NCBI RefSeq assembly: GCF_001742185.1
Contig: NZ_CP015750.1
Location: 4,650,001 to 4,714,000, forward strand
Reading direction: 5' to 3'
From: Pectobacterium wasabiae CFBP 3304
GTDB lineage: Bacteria > Pseudomonadota > Gammaproteobacteria > Enterobacterales > Enterobacteriaceae
Length of the DNA stretch: 64,000 nt
The notes under the pieces were generated by a model that was not told where the DNA came from, made no database searches, and saw only the letters and a list, made by a program, of their open reading frames with translations. Both the position numbers and the translations under genes were made by a program. How positions within the stretch are numbered: position 1 is the first letter of the stretch; the number at the start of each line of letters is the position of its first letter. Below, piece by piece: positions 31,534 to 41,197 of this stretch.

Positions 31534-34500
31534 TCATAGAAAGTATTGCGAGATTTCCGCAGGCCCAATAAAATCACTTGGATTTCTATATCTATCAGGC
31601 AGGCTTGCACCCTGAGAACGGTTATGTCCAAAATACTCTAACTCATAGTTTTTGGGGTCCCGCATAAAGGCTCTGACTTCTTTAGACTTCGCCCCATAGT
31701 ACCCACCCTTTTGATTCCAATATTTAACAGCATCAGTTAAATGAGCCATATCAGCATCCTGAATACGATACCACTTACTATCAGTTGAACTTTTAAATTG
31801 CATCCTATCACCAGAACCACGAATGCGACCTTCTCCACGCATTCGCTCAATAACAGCTCGCCCTGTTTTAGTCTTTTTACCTGGAGTTCTTCCCATATAA
31901 GTAAGACGGCAAGATGCCAACCCAAACGGATCAACCCAACAGGTCGGATTCTGGACGTAACCGTAGTTATTCTCTCCCCCCGCTATCCCTATCGGGTCTG
32001 GCGAGATATAACCACCACCACTTGGATCATAATAGCGGAACCTGTTATAGCATAAGCTACTTTCAGCGTCACGGTACTGCCCCGCAAAGGCCAGTCCCGG
32101 ATCAAGACTTTCAGTATTATCTGTATAACGCTGGCCCCATAAGTTGGTGTACGGAGTCTGCCAGCGAAGCTCGCCCTGCGGGTTAAAGACTGCCTGCGGT
32201 TCACCATTATGGCCGCTGGTGACAAAATCCGTTTCCCAGTTCCCCTCCACAGTTTGGCGCTGCTGCACCAACAACTCCCAGCCGTTATGCACCCAGTGAC
32301 GGCGGCTGATAAGCTGGTTGTCGCGATAGTGCCGTACTTCGGCAATCTGGTCGCCGTCCCACAGGTAGTGAATATCTTCAGCTTTCTGGTCACAGCGTTT
32401 GCCAATACGCCGCCCGAACGCGTCGTAGTTGTAGAGCCAGCGTTCGCCGTTCGGTGTATCGACTCCCCGTAACTGATTACGGCTGTCCCAGCGGTAGTGC
32501 CATACCTGCGGCCGATAACCCGGCTGTACCACCTGTTTGCGTATCAGCCTTCCGGCCTTGTCGTACTGGTAGTGAGTGTTGTCCTGCTGAGTCAGTCGTC
32601 CGGCCTGCCATTCGGTCAGCCTTGTCGTGTCCTGTGGCAGCCCGTTACGGGTGTAGCGGTATTGTTCTTCGGTGTTAACAGTGCGACCCGCGCCACCGCT
32701 CAGTACAGACAGTACCCGCCCGCTGGCATCGAGTTGATAGCCTGCCGCCTCGCGGTTGCGCCGGGTGCCGGTCAGGTTGCCCGCGCCGTCGTACAGGTAT
32801 TCCCGGGTCTGTACCGGTTGTAACCGACCGTCAGCCATCTGGCCGCTCATTTCCCGCGTCAGCCAGCCCATGGCGTCGTATTCACGCTGCTGCGTAAAGC
32901 CGCCCTTGCTGTGGCGGATAGATTCACGTCCAGCGGCATCATGCGCCAGCGTCAGCTCCGCCCCGTCCGGTAGCATGACCTGATGCAGTTCGCCTGTGGC
33001 GCGGTAATGGAAGGTGCTGGTGAGTGCCGCGCTGTCTTCTTCGCCTTTCCATGTCAGTGTCCGAGTCACGGTGTGTACAGTATCGTCAAACAGTCGGGTG
33101 ATAAGTGTGCCGTTCAGCCACTCCCGCACTACTCGGTCACGGAGGTCATATTCCAACTGGATATGGTTGGTCGCAGACGTCACGTCGATAAGCCTGCCTG
33201 CCGCATCGTAGCGGTAGTGCAGCATATCGTCTGGTGCCGTTTCTTTTATCAGTAATCCGCGCCCGTCGCACAGGAAGTGGCGGATTTCTCCTTCGCCATT
33301 GCGAACGGCGATGCAGTGGCCGTCTTCGTCATAGCCGTAGTGGGTCTCCGTACCCGCCATGTCCCGTTCGCGGATAACCCGCGCATCGGCATCCAGCCAC
33401 CACTGCCACTGGTTACCGTCCGGTGCCGTGACACACACCAGTTGCTGACTTTCCTTGTCATACTCGTACTGCCAAGTGCGACCTGCTGCATCGGTACGTG
33501 ACGTCAGCAAATCAAACGCGCCGTAGGTTTGTCGCCACACCGCACCGTTGCCGTCGGTATAGTTCAGCAGGTTGTTGTGTTTGTCATACTGGCGCTGCTC
33601 TTGTTTGTCATCCGGACGCAGCAATTGCTCCGGCAGCTTCCAGCTTGCACGACGATAACCCAGCCGATAGGTTGATCCATCCGGTCGTGTCCAGGTGGTC
33701 AGCCTGTCCTGCTGGTCATAACGCAGTTGCTGGGTACGGGACTCCGCATCCGTGGCACTCAGCAGGCGCTGACGGTGGTCGTAAAACAGGCTGGCCTGTA
33801 CCTGACCGTTATGGTCGCTGACTTCAGTCAGCAGGCCGTAGCGATTCCAGGCAAAACGCACTTCGCTGTTGTCCGGTCCGGTCAGACTCTGCGGGTTGCC
33901 CTTGCTGTCGTACTGCCATGCCCAGTGGCGCCCGAGTGGGTCAGTAATACCGATAAGCCGCTCATGGTCGTCGTAGGCGTACTGCCATTGGTGGCCGCTG
34001 CCGTCGGTGAAGGTGCTGACCAGTCCGGTATCATCCAGATAGGCAAATTCCACCACCCGACCCGCCGGGGAGATTTCCCGCAGCAGGTTGCCCACATCGT
34101 CATACTCATAGCGGATGATATGGCCGAGCGGGGATGTCTCCCACGCCATCAGGTGCAGGTCATTGAAGCCATATTCACTGCGTTGGCCTAGCCCGTCAGT
34201 CATCACCACACGATCGGCCAGGTACTCAAACTTCGCCGTCAGGTAGCCGTCGGCACAGGTGGTGTAGATGCACCTGCCTTGATGGTCATACTCATAACGC
34301 GCCCAGGTTTTGTCGTTGTCGTGCCAGCGAGTCAGACGATGATGGTTGTCATACTCGTAGAACAGGTGATAAGCATGGGAGGCATCTGCCTCGACCAGTC
34401 GGCCTTGCTCATCCTGACGGTATTCGGCCAGCACCGTTTTCTGACCACCGTCAATGCGCTGCACCTGGCGCAGAAATTCCCCCTGCCATACCAGCAGCAG

Positions 34501-35808
34501 CTCGATGCCGTCGCTGTGCTGTATCTTGCGCAGGTAGCCTTTGGGGTCGCGGAGAAAGTCGATTCGGTTCTGGTGGTTGTCGGTAATGACCGACAACAGC
34601 AACTGGTCACCCTGTTTGACGGTAAAGGCACGCCAGGTCTGGCTGTCGCGGTGCCACAGGTGAAAACCGTTATGCCGTCGCAGCAGCTTGAATTCGGGGT
34701 ATTCGGCGCAGTACACCACGGTGGTACCGAGCCCGAAGGTGAAATCAATGTCATAGCCCTGTGCCAGCGTGATAGTGACATGGATGCAGCCCTCATCCTG
34801 ACTGACGGTAGCGACCTCGCTCCAGCTATCCTGCCAGCCACGGCCTACTAATCCGGCATGTAAAGAAGCGGTACGATAAGTACGTTCGAACACCAGCGGG
34901 ATAGTCTGCCCCAACTCGATATCGGTGCGGCTTTCAATCACCTCACCGCTGGCGACATACACCGGGTCTTTCTTGAAGGCTTTGGCCGCTTGTGTCACCC
35001 GCGCCCGGCCCTTATTCGCCTTAAATGCACGGGTGGCGCAACGTGTCTTTTGCCTGAGACGCTTACCTGCCCAAAGTGCACCAGCGCCCAGTCCTTTCAT
35101 CACCGCTTTGGGGCCGCGAAAGAATAACTTCCCCAACCCGCGAAACAGGCCACGGGTCGGCGGCACCAGAAATTCCACCGCAATCAGCAGCGCTTTCTGC
35201 CAGCCGCTGAACTCGTCCTGTATCTCCAGTACGGTAGCCTGACCGGAACCAAAGAACACCGTCGATGCCCCCTCCTTGATGGTGGCACCACACACGGTTT
35301 TATCACCAATCCGTGCAGCCGGATGACCGTTCACAAAGACGGTTTCGCTGCCCTGCGCAATCAGTTGCGGACCGTTGTGTTTGGTGCAGAGAACGACATC
35401 GACTTCAGCACGGGAAACCGGACTCCCTTCCACCGACACATTCGGTGAACCACTGTCCACTTTCCCTGCAGGCGGTGAGGCGCTGTCCACCATGGCGGAT
35501 ACCCGACCACTGACCGCCGATATCAGGCTTCCCGCCCCCAGCACCGCCAGCCCACCAACCACGGCAATCGCCAGTCCACCGGTGACGCCCACCAGAGCAA
35601 CGGCCACCGCCGCAACCGCAGCAGCAACCAGCGCCCCGGCAACGGCACCGAGCAGCGCCCCCAGAAAGCTGCTGTGCTTGATAGGCTTGCCCGGCGAGGT
35701 CGGCGGCGAGCCGCTACCGGGTGCCGGTAAATCGGGTGGCAGCGTGGGCCGATTGCCCGCGTGCATAGCGCCGACACGCGCAATACGGGCCAGAATTTCA
35801 TCACGCAT
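31534..35808 (-). CDS. PAAR-Rhs polymorphic toxin with GH-E-type nuclease tip
   Basis: A 1424-residue T6SS effector. Residues about 45-105 are Ala/Gly-rich membrane-type helices bound by EagR chaperones, and 130-200 form a PAAR-like spike tip. From 300 a DUF6531 start (IELGQTIPLVFERTYRT) leads into many YD repeats. The core ends with RYYDPSGGGYISPDPIGIAG and the junction CWVDPFGLA near 1298. The 126-residue tip has DADMAHLTDAVKYWN and MRDPKNYELEYFGHNRSQGA, matching the GH-E group of HNH/Endo VII nucleases, although the usual Gly before His is Ala. The tip and the immunity gene are much more AT-rich than the core, a sign of tip exchange. The start overlaps the EagR gene by 8 bp. Confidence 0.9.
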   Translation of the reverse strand: MRDEILARIARVGAMHAGNRPTLPPDLPAPGSGSPPTSPGKPIKHSSFLGALLGAVAGALVAAAVAAVAVALVGVTGGLAIAVVGGLAVLGAGSLISAVSGRVSAMVDSASPPAGKVDSGSPNVSVEGSPVSRAEVDVVLCTKHNGPQLIAQGSETVFVNGHPAARIGDKTVCGATIKEGASTVFFGSGQATVLEIQDEFSGWQKALLIAVEFLVPPTRGLFRGLGKLFFRGPKAVMKGLGAGALWAGKRLRQKTRCATRAFKANKGRARVTQAAKAFKKDPVYVASGEVIESRTDIELGQTIPLVFERTYRTASLHAGLVGRGWQDSWSEVATVSQDEGCIHVTITLAQGYDIDFTFGLGTTVVYCAEYPEFKLLRRHNGFHLWHRDSQTWRAFTVKQGDQLLLSVITDNHQNRIDFLRDPKGYLRKIQHSDGIELLLVWQGEFLRQVQRIDGGQKTVLAEYRQDEQGRLVEADASHAYHLFYEYDNHHRLTRWHDNDKTWARYEYDHQGRCIYTTCADGYLTAKFEYLADRVVMTDGLGQRSEYGFNDLHLMAWETSPLGHIIRYEYDDVGNLLREISPAGRVVEFAYLDDTGLVSTFTDGSGHQWQYAYDDHERLIGITDPLGRHWAWQYDSKGNPQSLTGPDNSEVRFAWNRYGLLTEVSDHNGQVQASLFYDHRQRLLSATDAESRTQQLRYDQQDRLTTWTRPDGSTYRLGYRRASWKLPEQLLRPDDKQEQRQYDKHNNLLNYTDGNGAVWRQTYGAFDLLTSRTDAAGRTWQYEYDKESQQLVCVTAPDGNQWQWWLDADARVIRERDMAGTETHYGYDEDGHCIAVRNGEGEIRHFLCDGRGLLIKETAPDDMLHYRYDAAGRLIDVTSATNHIQLEYDLRDRVVREWLNGTLITRLFDDTVHTVTRTLTWKGEEDSAALTSTFHYRATGELHQVMLPDGAELTLAHDAAGRESIRHSKGGFTQQREYDAMGWLTREMSGQMADGRLQPVQTREYLYDGAGNLTGTRRNREAAGYQLDASGRVLSVLSGGAGRTVNTEEQYRYTRNGLPQDTTRLTEWQAGRLTQQDNTHYQYDKAGRLIRKQVVQPGYRPQVWHYRWDSRNQLRGVDTPNGERWLYNYDAFGRRIGKRCDQKAEDIHYLWDGDQIAEVRHYRDNQLISRRHWVHNGWELLVQQRQTVEGNWETDFVTSGHNGEPQAVFNPQGELRWQTPYTNLWGQRYTDNTESLDPGLAFAGQYRDAESSLCYNRFRYYDPSGGGYISPDPIGIAGGENNYGYVQNPTCWVDPFGLASCRLTYMGRTPGKKTKTGRAVIERMRGEGRIRGSGDRMQFKSSTDSKWYRIQDADMAHLTDAVKYWNQKGGYYGAKSKEVRAFMRDPKNYELEYFGHNRSQGASLPDRYRNPSDFIGPAEISQYFL

Positions 35809-36244
35809 CGCCGCTCTCCATCCCCTCCGATGCGGTAGACTCAGCAGCGTTGAAGGTCTCGATCACCGCCAGTAATGCTTTTTTACGTTCATCACTCAGC
35901 ACGTCAGCGGCAGTAAGGGTGAACGTCAGCAGCAGGTTGCCACGTACCTGCATCACCACCGCCTGATGCATCTGGCCTTCCGGTGACTGCCAGGTGTATT
36001 CCAGCGCCAGGGCTGGCGCGCCCGACAGTGTCAGTTCCCACGATTGCACTTCTTTATAACCATTGAGATGGGTAGAGAACTGCTCCAGCGTTTTCTGATA
36101 CACCACATCGGGTGTCTGACCGGGTTCGGTCGGGGTGCGGTTAACCACCAGGTTAGTGGTTTCATCCGGCAAGACAAAAACGTGCAGGGATTCATCGCGC
36201 CACTGCGCAGGAATGGCCAGGGTGCCTTCGTTCATCTGGTACAT
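35801..36244 (-). CDS. EagR-type Rhs chaperone (DUF1795)
   Basis: A 147-residue DUF1795/DcrB-like protein (MYQMNEGTLAIPAQWRDESL ... LALEYTWQSPEGQMHQAVV). EagR proteins hold the N-terminal membrane helices of Rhs/PAAR effectors and help load them onto VgrG. ATG 36244 is nine bases after AAGGA; GTG 36250 is too close to it. It lies between vgrG (28 bp) and rhs (8-bp overlap), exactly as in other T6SS Rhs modules. Confidence 0.88.
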   Translation of the reverse strand: MYQMNEGTLAIPAQWRDESLHVFVLPDETTNLVVNRTPTEPGQTPDVVYQKTLEQFSTHLNGYKEVQSWELTLSGAPALALEYTWQSPEGQMHQAVVMQVRGNLLLTFTLTAADVLSDERKKALLAVIETFNAAESTASEGMESGDA

Positions 36245-36272
36245 GTTCACGTGTCCTTGTTGTTCTTGTTAT

Positions 36273-38102
36273 TCAGTTCAGGTCGATTTGCTGGCCGTTG
36301 ATGACAATGTGGGTACCCTTGATATTGATGACCCCGTCAGCGCCGATACCAATAAACCCCTTGTCAGTGGCTATCAGGATGTCCCCCTTCTGCGACTGGA
36401 TAGCGATGTTGTTTTTCACCTGAAGGCTGTCGTTGTCATCCACAACCGTGTTGCGGTTTTTGGTCACGGCGATACTCTGCTGCCCCTGGATTTCAGTAGA
36501 CTGGTCTTTCACTACCGATACCGCCTGATTGCCACCGACGCTTTCGGTGTGGTCAGCGGTCACAGTCGTACTACGGTTATTCAACACCACGGTGTTCATG
36601 TCTTTCTGGGCATGGATAAACACCTCTTCCTGCCCAGCCTGGTCTTCAAAACGCAGCTCATTGAAACCCGCGCCCTTGTGCGTTGACGTACGCAGCGAGG
36701 TACGTGTCTTGTTCGCTGGCAGTGGATACGGTGATGGATTGGTGGCATGGAAAGTTCTGCCTGTCACGATAGGCTGGTCCGGGTCACCTTCGAGGAAGCT
36801 GACAATGACCTCATGGCCGATGCGTGGGATGGCAATCAGACCATATTGGCCGCCCGCCCATCCCTGGCTAACGCGTACCCAGCAGGAGCTCTGGTCGTCA
36901 CTGGAGCCGTAGCGGTCCCACGGGAATTGCAATTTGATGCGGCCATATTCGTCACAGTAGATTTCCTCACCAGCGGGCCCCACCACGGTGGCAATCTGCG
37001 GACCATCCACCATCGGTTTGTACGGCAGGTCGGCACGCCAGGTGCTTTTGGCACTCATCACCTCGAAGCTGTTACTGTAGGTGGTCGGTTCACCGCCGCT
37101 TTCTTCTTCCAGCGCCTGCGGCTGTTGCCCGCTGTGGGTGATGGCAACCAGTTGCCAGCCACTATTCAGCGTCGGGTTAGGATGTTCGGTTAAGGTGAAA
37201 CTGCTGCCCGGCATCAGCATGGCGGCATTGGATTCACCCGAGCCGGTCATCGCATTCGCGCGTAACGCATCCAGCCGATAGCCGGTAAAGGACTTGCCGC
37301 TCGGATCTTGCTTGAAGCGACCGGGGTAGTCGAAGTGCTGATAGCTTTCGCGCTGGTGTGACAGTTCGCCACTCATCTTGCTGTGCAGCAGGCCGTAGGC
37401 CGGGGTTTTGAAGCTGTAATCCTTGAGGGCGACCTCGGCGGTACTCACGGCTTCGGCGTAGCGGAAGCGGCGGACATATTCGCCTTCGCTCAGTCCCTGA
37501 TTGGCGAGGTTGAAGAACAGTTCGGGGCCTTTGCTGAGCGCCCCGGCATCATCCGCAAAGACGACGCGATGCTTGCCTTCTTCAAACTCATGGAAGAAGT
37601 ACAGCCCTTCTTCCGCTGCCAGATGGGTGACAAACGCCAAATCACTCTCACGATACTGTACACAGTATTCGCGCGGGGCGTGGTCGTGACGCAGTGCAAA
37701 GGCATAATCGGTAATGCCAGACTCTTCCAGCAACGTACCGATAATGGCCTCCGGCTTTTGCGCCTGAAAGATGCGGGCATTGGTACGCAGCCCCAGCCGC
37801 CACAGTGCCGGGCGAACCTCTGCCTGATAGCGTGTGCGGCGAAAGCCGGTATCGCCCTGTGCGAATGCGCTGATAATCCCGCTGACGCGCCGTTTCAGTT
37901 CGCCTTCGTACCACACCAGCAGCTCACACGGCTGGTCGAGCACGGCGCCAAAATCGACATCCGACAAGGCACTCGCCAGATTCAGCGACAGGGCAAACGG
38001 CTGGTTAAGGGCCTCGCTGAGCTGAAAATCCACCACGGCAAAGGTCGAGGCGGGCAATGCTCCGACCTTTACCGTGAACTGTAATCCTGTACTGTTTGCC
38101 AC
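36273..38102 (-). CDS. vgrG: T6SS spike protein VgrG
   Basis: A 609-residue trimeric spike protein with gp27-like then gp5-like parts. Typical stretches are [54 protein letters not shown] and [20 protein letters not shown], and the end is a DUF2345-like repeat region ([19 protein letters not shown]). No enzymatic extension is seen. GTG 38102 (MANSTGLQF) has GAGGGA six bases upstream; a GTG at 38132 would add ten residues. It follows hcp by 121 bp and delivers the Rhs effector encoded downstream. Confidence 0.93.
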   Translation of the reverse strand: MANSTGLQFTVKVGALPASTFAVVDFQLSEALNQPFALSLNLASALSDVDFGAVLDQPCELLVWYEGELKRRVSGIISAFAQGDTGFRRTRYQAEVRPALWRLGLRTNARIFQAQKPEAIIGTLLEESGITDYAFALRHDHAPREYCVQYRESDLAFVTHLAAEEGLYFFHEFEEGKHRVVFADDAGALSKGPELFFNLANQGLSEGEYVRRFRYAEAVSTAEVALKDYSFKTPAYGLLHSKMSGELSHQRESYQHFDYPGRFKQDPSGKSFTGYRLDALRANAMTGSGESNAAMLMPGSSFTLTEHPNPTLNSGWQLVAITHSGQQPQALEEESGGEPTTYSNSFEVMSAKSTWRADLPYKPMVDGPQIATVVGPAGEEIYCDEYGRIKLQFPWDRYGSSDDQSSCWVRVSQGWAGGQYGLIAIPRIGHEVIVSFLEGDPDQPIVTGRTFHATNPSPYPLPANKTRTSLRTSTHKGAGFNELRFEDQAGQEEVFIHAQKDMNTVVLNNRSTTVTADHTESVGGNQAVSVVKDQSTEIQGQQSIAVTKNRNTVVDDNDSLQVKNNIAIQSQKGDILIATDKGFIGIGADGVINIKGTHIVINGQQIDLN

Positions 38103-38223
38103 GTTTATTCCCTCGCTTCCCGTGATGAACACTCTGTTGTCTGCACTCAGGTCTGTGAGAATCAGACCTCAGGACAGTGCACGCAGAAAACCCGGGACAA
38201 GCCCGGGTAAAGAAACAGAAAAA

Positions 38224-38742
38224 TTACGCTTCGACCGGTGTACGCCAGTCGTCAGAGCCGGAGGTACCGGCAACCGTGTGTTCCCAGTCAACCTTGCGGT
38301 AGGCCAGCGACACTTCGATTAACTGGGTGTAGTCCAGTTTTGACGGGTCCTGGCAGTGCGGCATTTTGCAGTCGATGTCGACGATGGTGGCATCGGTCAG
38401 CACGGTAGAGAAGAAGTGCTCTTGTTTCCCTTCCACCGAGGTGCGATACCATTTCAGGGTCACGGTCGGCAGCATTTCGCCAGACGCCAGGGCGTTGTAC
38501 ATCAGCGGAACGGCTTTGTTCAGCGCAACGGTGAATTTGAACGGCTTGTGTACGCGCTGGCCAGATGGCTGACCAGACTGCGGGTCGGTCGGTACGGTGA
38601 CGATGTGTTTGAATTCCTGTACCAGCATTTCATCTTCGTGGCCTTCCACATAGATGTTGCCGACAGAATCAGAAGTGAAAGCACCCGCAGTAATGTTGCC
38701 CTGCGTTTTACCTTCGATGCTGATATAGCATGGAGTTGGCAT
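38224..38742 (-). CDS. hcp: T6SS tube protein Hcp
   Basis: A 172-residue Hcp-family tube protein (MPTPCYISIEGKTQGNITAG, VYVEGHEDEM-like segment, HKPFKFTVALNKAVPLMYNA). It is secreted through and forms the T6SS inner tube. AAGGAG lies before ATG 38742. No sheath or baseplate genes are present in the window, so this is an orphan hcp-vgrG-effector module depending on a main cluster elsewhere. A perfect sigma-54 consensus lies 50 bp upstream of the start codon. Confidence 0.95.
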   Translation of the reverse strand: MPTPCYISIEGKTQGNITAGAFTSDSVGNIYVEGHEDEMLVQEFKHIVTVPTDPQSGQPSGQRVHKPFKFTVALNKAVPLMYNALASGEMLPTVTLKWYRTSVEGKQEHFFSTVLTDATIVDIDCKMPHCQDPSKLDYTQLIEVSLAYRKVDWEHTVAGTSGSDDWRTPVEA

Positions 38743-38791
38743 AGTCTTGCTCCTTGTTGTTGAACGTGATGAGTAACTTCACGCTCTGCAT

Positions 38792-38807
38792 AGCAATTCG
38801 CATGCCA
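38792..38807 (-). promoter_or_regulatory. Sigma-54-type promoter of hcp
   Basis: On the minus strand TGGCATGCGAATTGCT matches the -24/-12 consensus TGGCAYR-N4-TTGCW at every defined base. It is placed for a leader of roughly 40 nt before hcp. RpoN-dependent control of orphan hcp operons is known in other T6SS bacteria. Confidence 0.7.
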
Positions 38808-38868
38808 ATTTTTATCTCATTGTTTTTACTAAATAATCACTTAATCCAAATTTTACCTAAGTCAAATT

Positions 38869-38959
38869 TGAGCAAGAAATTGCGCAGACCTCGCGAAAAA
38901 ACGGCATCCATTGCGCAAAAAGTGATTTACACCAGAAAGTGAGCAAGAAGTTGCGCAGA
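38869..38959. promoter_or_regulatory. TTGCGCA repeats upstream of the hcp promoter
   Basis: TGAGCAAGAA[A/G]TTGCGCAGA occurs twice as near-identical 20-mers (38869-38888 and 38940-38959, one difference). A third TTGCGCA lies at 38911-38917. They lie 62-168 bp upstream of the sigma-54 promoter, where an enhancer-binding protein would act. Confidence 0.45.
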
Positions 38960-39084
38960 ATGCGCAGTTATGCTGAAAGTTTGAATTAGGAATATGAGAT
39001 GACCATCTCTTTGAAGAAAATGATCGATTAATTTCTGTCTATCGCCTTTATCAGGGCATTTATTGTCTGCATCCTCATTGAAAC

Positions 39085-39324
39085 TTGCAGATACAGAACC
39101 AGCCAATTCATCCACTATTTGATTTGAGAATGCTGCAAATTTCACTTATCTTAGTTATGCCTTTGGCAAAATCCATTGGCGGGGATTTGCAGCCCCAAAC
39201 CATGTTTCCCATCAGCGTTCACGCGCTGGTGTGCTTGAGTACGTCTGTTATGGCGGTTCAGGCAGGGGAGGATTCGTCCTCGCCGGAACTTGGAAACATG
39301 GCCGGTACTGCAAACCCTGTCTGA
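39085..39324 (+). CDS. Small hypothetical protein, possibly Ash/Icd-like
   Basis: A 79-codon frame whose second half (ISVHALVCLSTSVMAVQAGE then DSSSPELGNMAG) resembles small phage-type Ash/Icd-like proteins found before Ner-type regulators in enterobacteria. This is recalled similarity only. The real start may be further inside. It ends 34 bp before the Ner-like gene. A leader or phage-derived origin is possible. Confidence 0.35.
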   Translation: MQIQNQPIHPLFDLRMLQISLILVMPLAKSIGGDLQPQTMFPISVHALVCLSTSVMAVQAGEDSSSPELGNMAGTANPV

Positions 39325-39358
39325 ATCGCCACCAGCAGTAAGACTCAGGGTTAATTCT

Positions 39359-39613
39359 ATGACGATGAATAAGCAGGACTGGCACAACGCCGATATCATT
39401 GCAGGCCTTCGTAAAAAACACACCACACTGGCTGCTCTATCCCGACAAGCAGGACTCAGTTCTTCTACCCTCGCTAACGCACTAACGCGATCCTGGCCAA
39501 AAGGTGAACAACTGATAGCAAATGCACTCGGTGTGGAACCTGCTGAGATCTGGCCCAGCCGGTATTTCGATGACGATGGCAATAAACTGGAAAGAAAAAC
39601 CAGAAATCGTTAA
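39359..39613 (+). CDS. Ner/SfsB-like DNA-binding protein
   Basis: An 84-residue winged helix-turn-helix protein of the phage Mu Ner and SfsB/Nlp type (DWHNADIIAGLRKKHTTLAA, LSRQAGLSSSTLANAL, LGVEPAEIWPSRYFD). It binds DNA as a small regulator. Starts at 39359 or 39365 are both possible; the ribosome site is weak. No other phage genes are present. It may be a domesticated phage gene and could regulate the divergent hcp side (inference). Confidence 0.8.
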   Translation: MTMNKQDWHNADIIAGLRKKHTTLAALSRQAGLSSSTLANALTRSWPKGEQLIANALGVEPAEIWPSRYFDDDGNKLERKTRNR

Positions 39614-39656
39614 TTCATGATGCTATTGATAAAAATTTGCTGACGAACCAAAAATT

Positions 39657-39680
39657 ATCCGCTTCGCTAGGGAAGCGGAT
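39657..39680. terminator. Hairpin after the Ner-like gene
   Basis: ATCCGCTTC (39657-39665) and GAAGCGGAT (39672-39680) form a perfect 9-bp stem with a 6-base loop, 44 bp after the Ner-like stop. T-rich sequence follows on the minus strand and A-rich on the plus strand, so it may also stop leftward transcription from the immunity array. Confidence 0.6.
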
Positions 39681-40160
39681 AAAAAGCATAAATCTGCACA
39701 CCATCAAGTAATATGCACTGGAAGTATCTGGCCCTATATCATAGCCCCAGCCAAAACAATTGTTTCTACTACTATGATACTTGAGAACATCGTTCTGCAT
39801 AGAGCAACCTCTGAGTTGCTCTACCATCAACTTCCTGATGTACATATTCTCAACTAACTGAGTGATTCCCTTTCGCTTCAGCAATCACGGCCTTCTGTAT
39901 TAGCGGAAAGCTATGAATATGAACATGCTATCTGACCGGAACCGTTCTGATAGAAGCGCTTACTGCAACCTTGCTATAGCTTTAAAATAAGTCCATAATG
40001 AAGTCCACTAGTTATACTAGTGATAAAATAAATTTTGTTAAATCAAAGAGTCAGATACTGGATGTTAGTCCACTCGGTCGTACCAATTCATGTTCTAGAA
40101 ATATTACTCTACGCCCGTAGGATAATGAATGTGAATTGAAATTTCCCCTACTCGATTCAA
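39681..40160. other. Intergenic stretch without a supported gene
   Basis: About 480 bp between the Ner-like gene and the immunity array. A minus-strand frame crossing 39615-39884 looks spurious because it runs through the hairpin. An open stretch just left of 40140 on the minus strand is too short to judge. Confidence 0.3.
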
Positions 40161-40685
40161 TTAATTATCGCTATATCTTGCTAAGAACAAGTCATGTGCA
40201 ACCCTGTTATTTATGACTTTAGATGACATATTTTCTATATATTCCGCATTATCATCATCGGTAACAGATACAAACATGACGGCTATAGCATGTCCCTGTT
40301 GGACTATCTCTTCATTAGCTCTTTTTAGTGCATTCGTTAGAGAATAAATCAGGCTGTTCTTAAAATCAGAAAAATGCTCTCTTTCTGGTGATAATCTTAA
40401 TTTTTTACTTATCTCATCAAATAAATCAGTACCATATCCTTCATAAGCCCATTCGGAAATGGCCCATTTGTAATAAGTCTGATTTTCTTTGCTTTTATCA
40501 CTATCCGCGTCAAGTATAGCTTTTAATTTTTCTTTGGAGTTTGCACTCAAAGACACCGTCATAGCGCTACTATCTGTATATAAAGAAAAAGCATAAAATT
40601 TTTCATCAGGATTTTCAGATAAAACTCTGGTTATCAATTTAACTGCGAGTTGATAACAATCCCCTTCAAATCGATACCAATCCAT
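40161..40685 (-). CDS. DUF4303 protein, probable orphan immunity protein
   Basis: A 174-residue protein of the DUF4303 type (YQLAVKLITRVLSENPDEKFYAF-like start, WAISEWAYEGYGTDLFDEI). DUF4303 proteins are common next to polymorphic toxins. It is preceded by a severed toxin tail ending 15 bp before its start, which supports an immunity role. No full toxin is attached. Confidence 0.7.
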   Translation of the reverse strand: MDWYRFEGDCYQLAVKLITRVLSENPDEKFYAFSLYTDSSAMTVSLSANSKEKLKAILDADSDKSKENQTYYKWAISEWAYEGYGTDLFDEISKKLRLSPEREHFSDFKNSLIYSLTNALKRANEEIVQQGHAIAVMFVSVTDDDNAEYIENMSSKVINNRVAHDLFLARYSDN

Positions 40686-40700
40686 ATAGACCTCACAAGG

Positions 40701-40802
40701 TTAACTTCCAAAACTCCCAAGTTTAATTTTTAGAGCGTCGATTTCATTTTTTCTATTATCCGCAATTACTTTTCCGCCTAAAGTTAATATCACTTCTGGA
40801 TT
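40701..40802 (-). pseudogene. Severed C-terminal tail of a polymorphic toxin (tail 1)
   Basis: A 33-residue frame without a start reads NPEVILTLGGKVIADNRKNE and on to KIKLGSFGS then stop, 15 bp before the DUF4303 gene. Its 5' edge lies against the stop codon of the preceding immunity gene. This is how displaced toxin tips look in Rhs/CDI arrays. Confidence 0.55.
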
Positions 40803-40805
40803 TTA

Positions 40806-41195
40806 TTATAGATAGGCCCGTTTCCATCCCTCGTCATCAAGCCATTCTTTTTTATCAATACGCCACTCATTATTTTTAAAATGAAGCGTGTAGCGGTATC
40901 TATTTTCAAACCCAGTATGCTTTTGTACAATAATAGATGTTTTGTTTTTTATAGTATTTTCCTCTATGATTTCATCACTTTCAGGCTCGTAATCGGGTGG
41001 GAAACTAACCCTCATCGATACTTGACGACCATATTTTCTTTCTTTAACTGTACACCTATTGGTGAAGATTTTATTTAATTCGGTCAGGTATGGCTCTTTG
41101 TCCACATGGTGATCGGCCATAAAAGCATCACGATAACGATTTTCCCAGCTATTCATGTCCTTCATAAAGGCAATCAATGTTTCTTTTGCATTCAT
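40806..41195 (-). CDS. NTF2-fold immunity protein (orphan)
   Basis: A 129-residue protein with NTF2-like layout (KETLIAFMKDMNSWENRY, then ENRYRYTLHFKNNEWRIDKK), fitting the NTF2-fold immunity family of polymorphic toxin systems. Its ATG is 2 bp after the stop of a severed toxin tail, so the two were once translated together. It probably protects against a toxin type no longer complete here. Confidence 0.72.
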   Translation of the reverse strand: MNAKETLIAFMKDMNSWENRYRDAFMADHHVDKEPYLTELNKIFTNRCTVKERKYGRQVSMRVSFPPDYEPESDEIIEENTIKNKTSIIVQKHTGFENRYRYTLHFKNNEWRIDKKEWLDDEGWKRAYL

Positions 41196-41197
41196 AA

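Noticed and set aside
32000..36000. Many long open frames on the plus strand opposite the Rhs gene
   Set aside because: They are antisense shadows of a GC-rich repeat-rich coding region; none has a recognisable domain or ribosome site.
39615..39884. An 89-codon minus-strand frame
   Set aside because: It runs through a strong hairpin and has no recognisable features.
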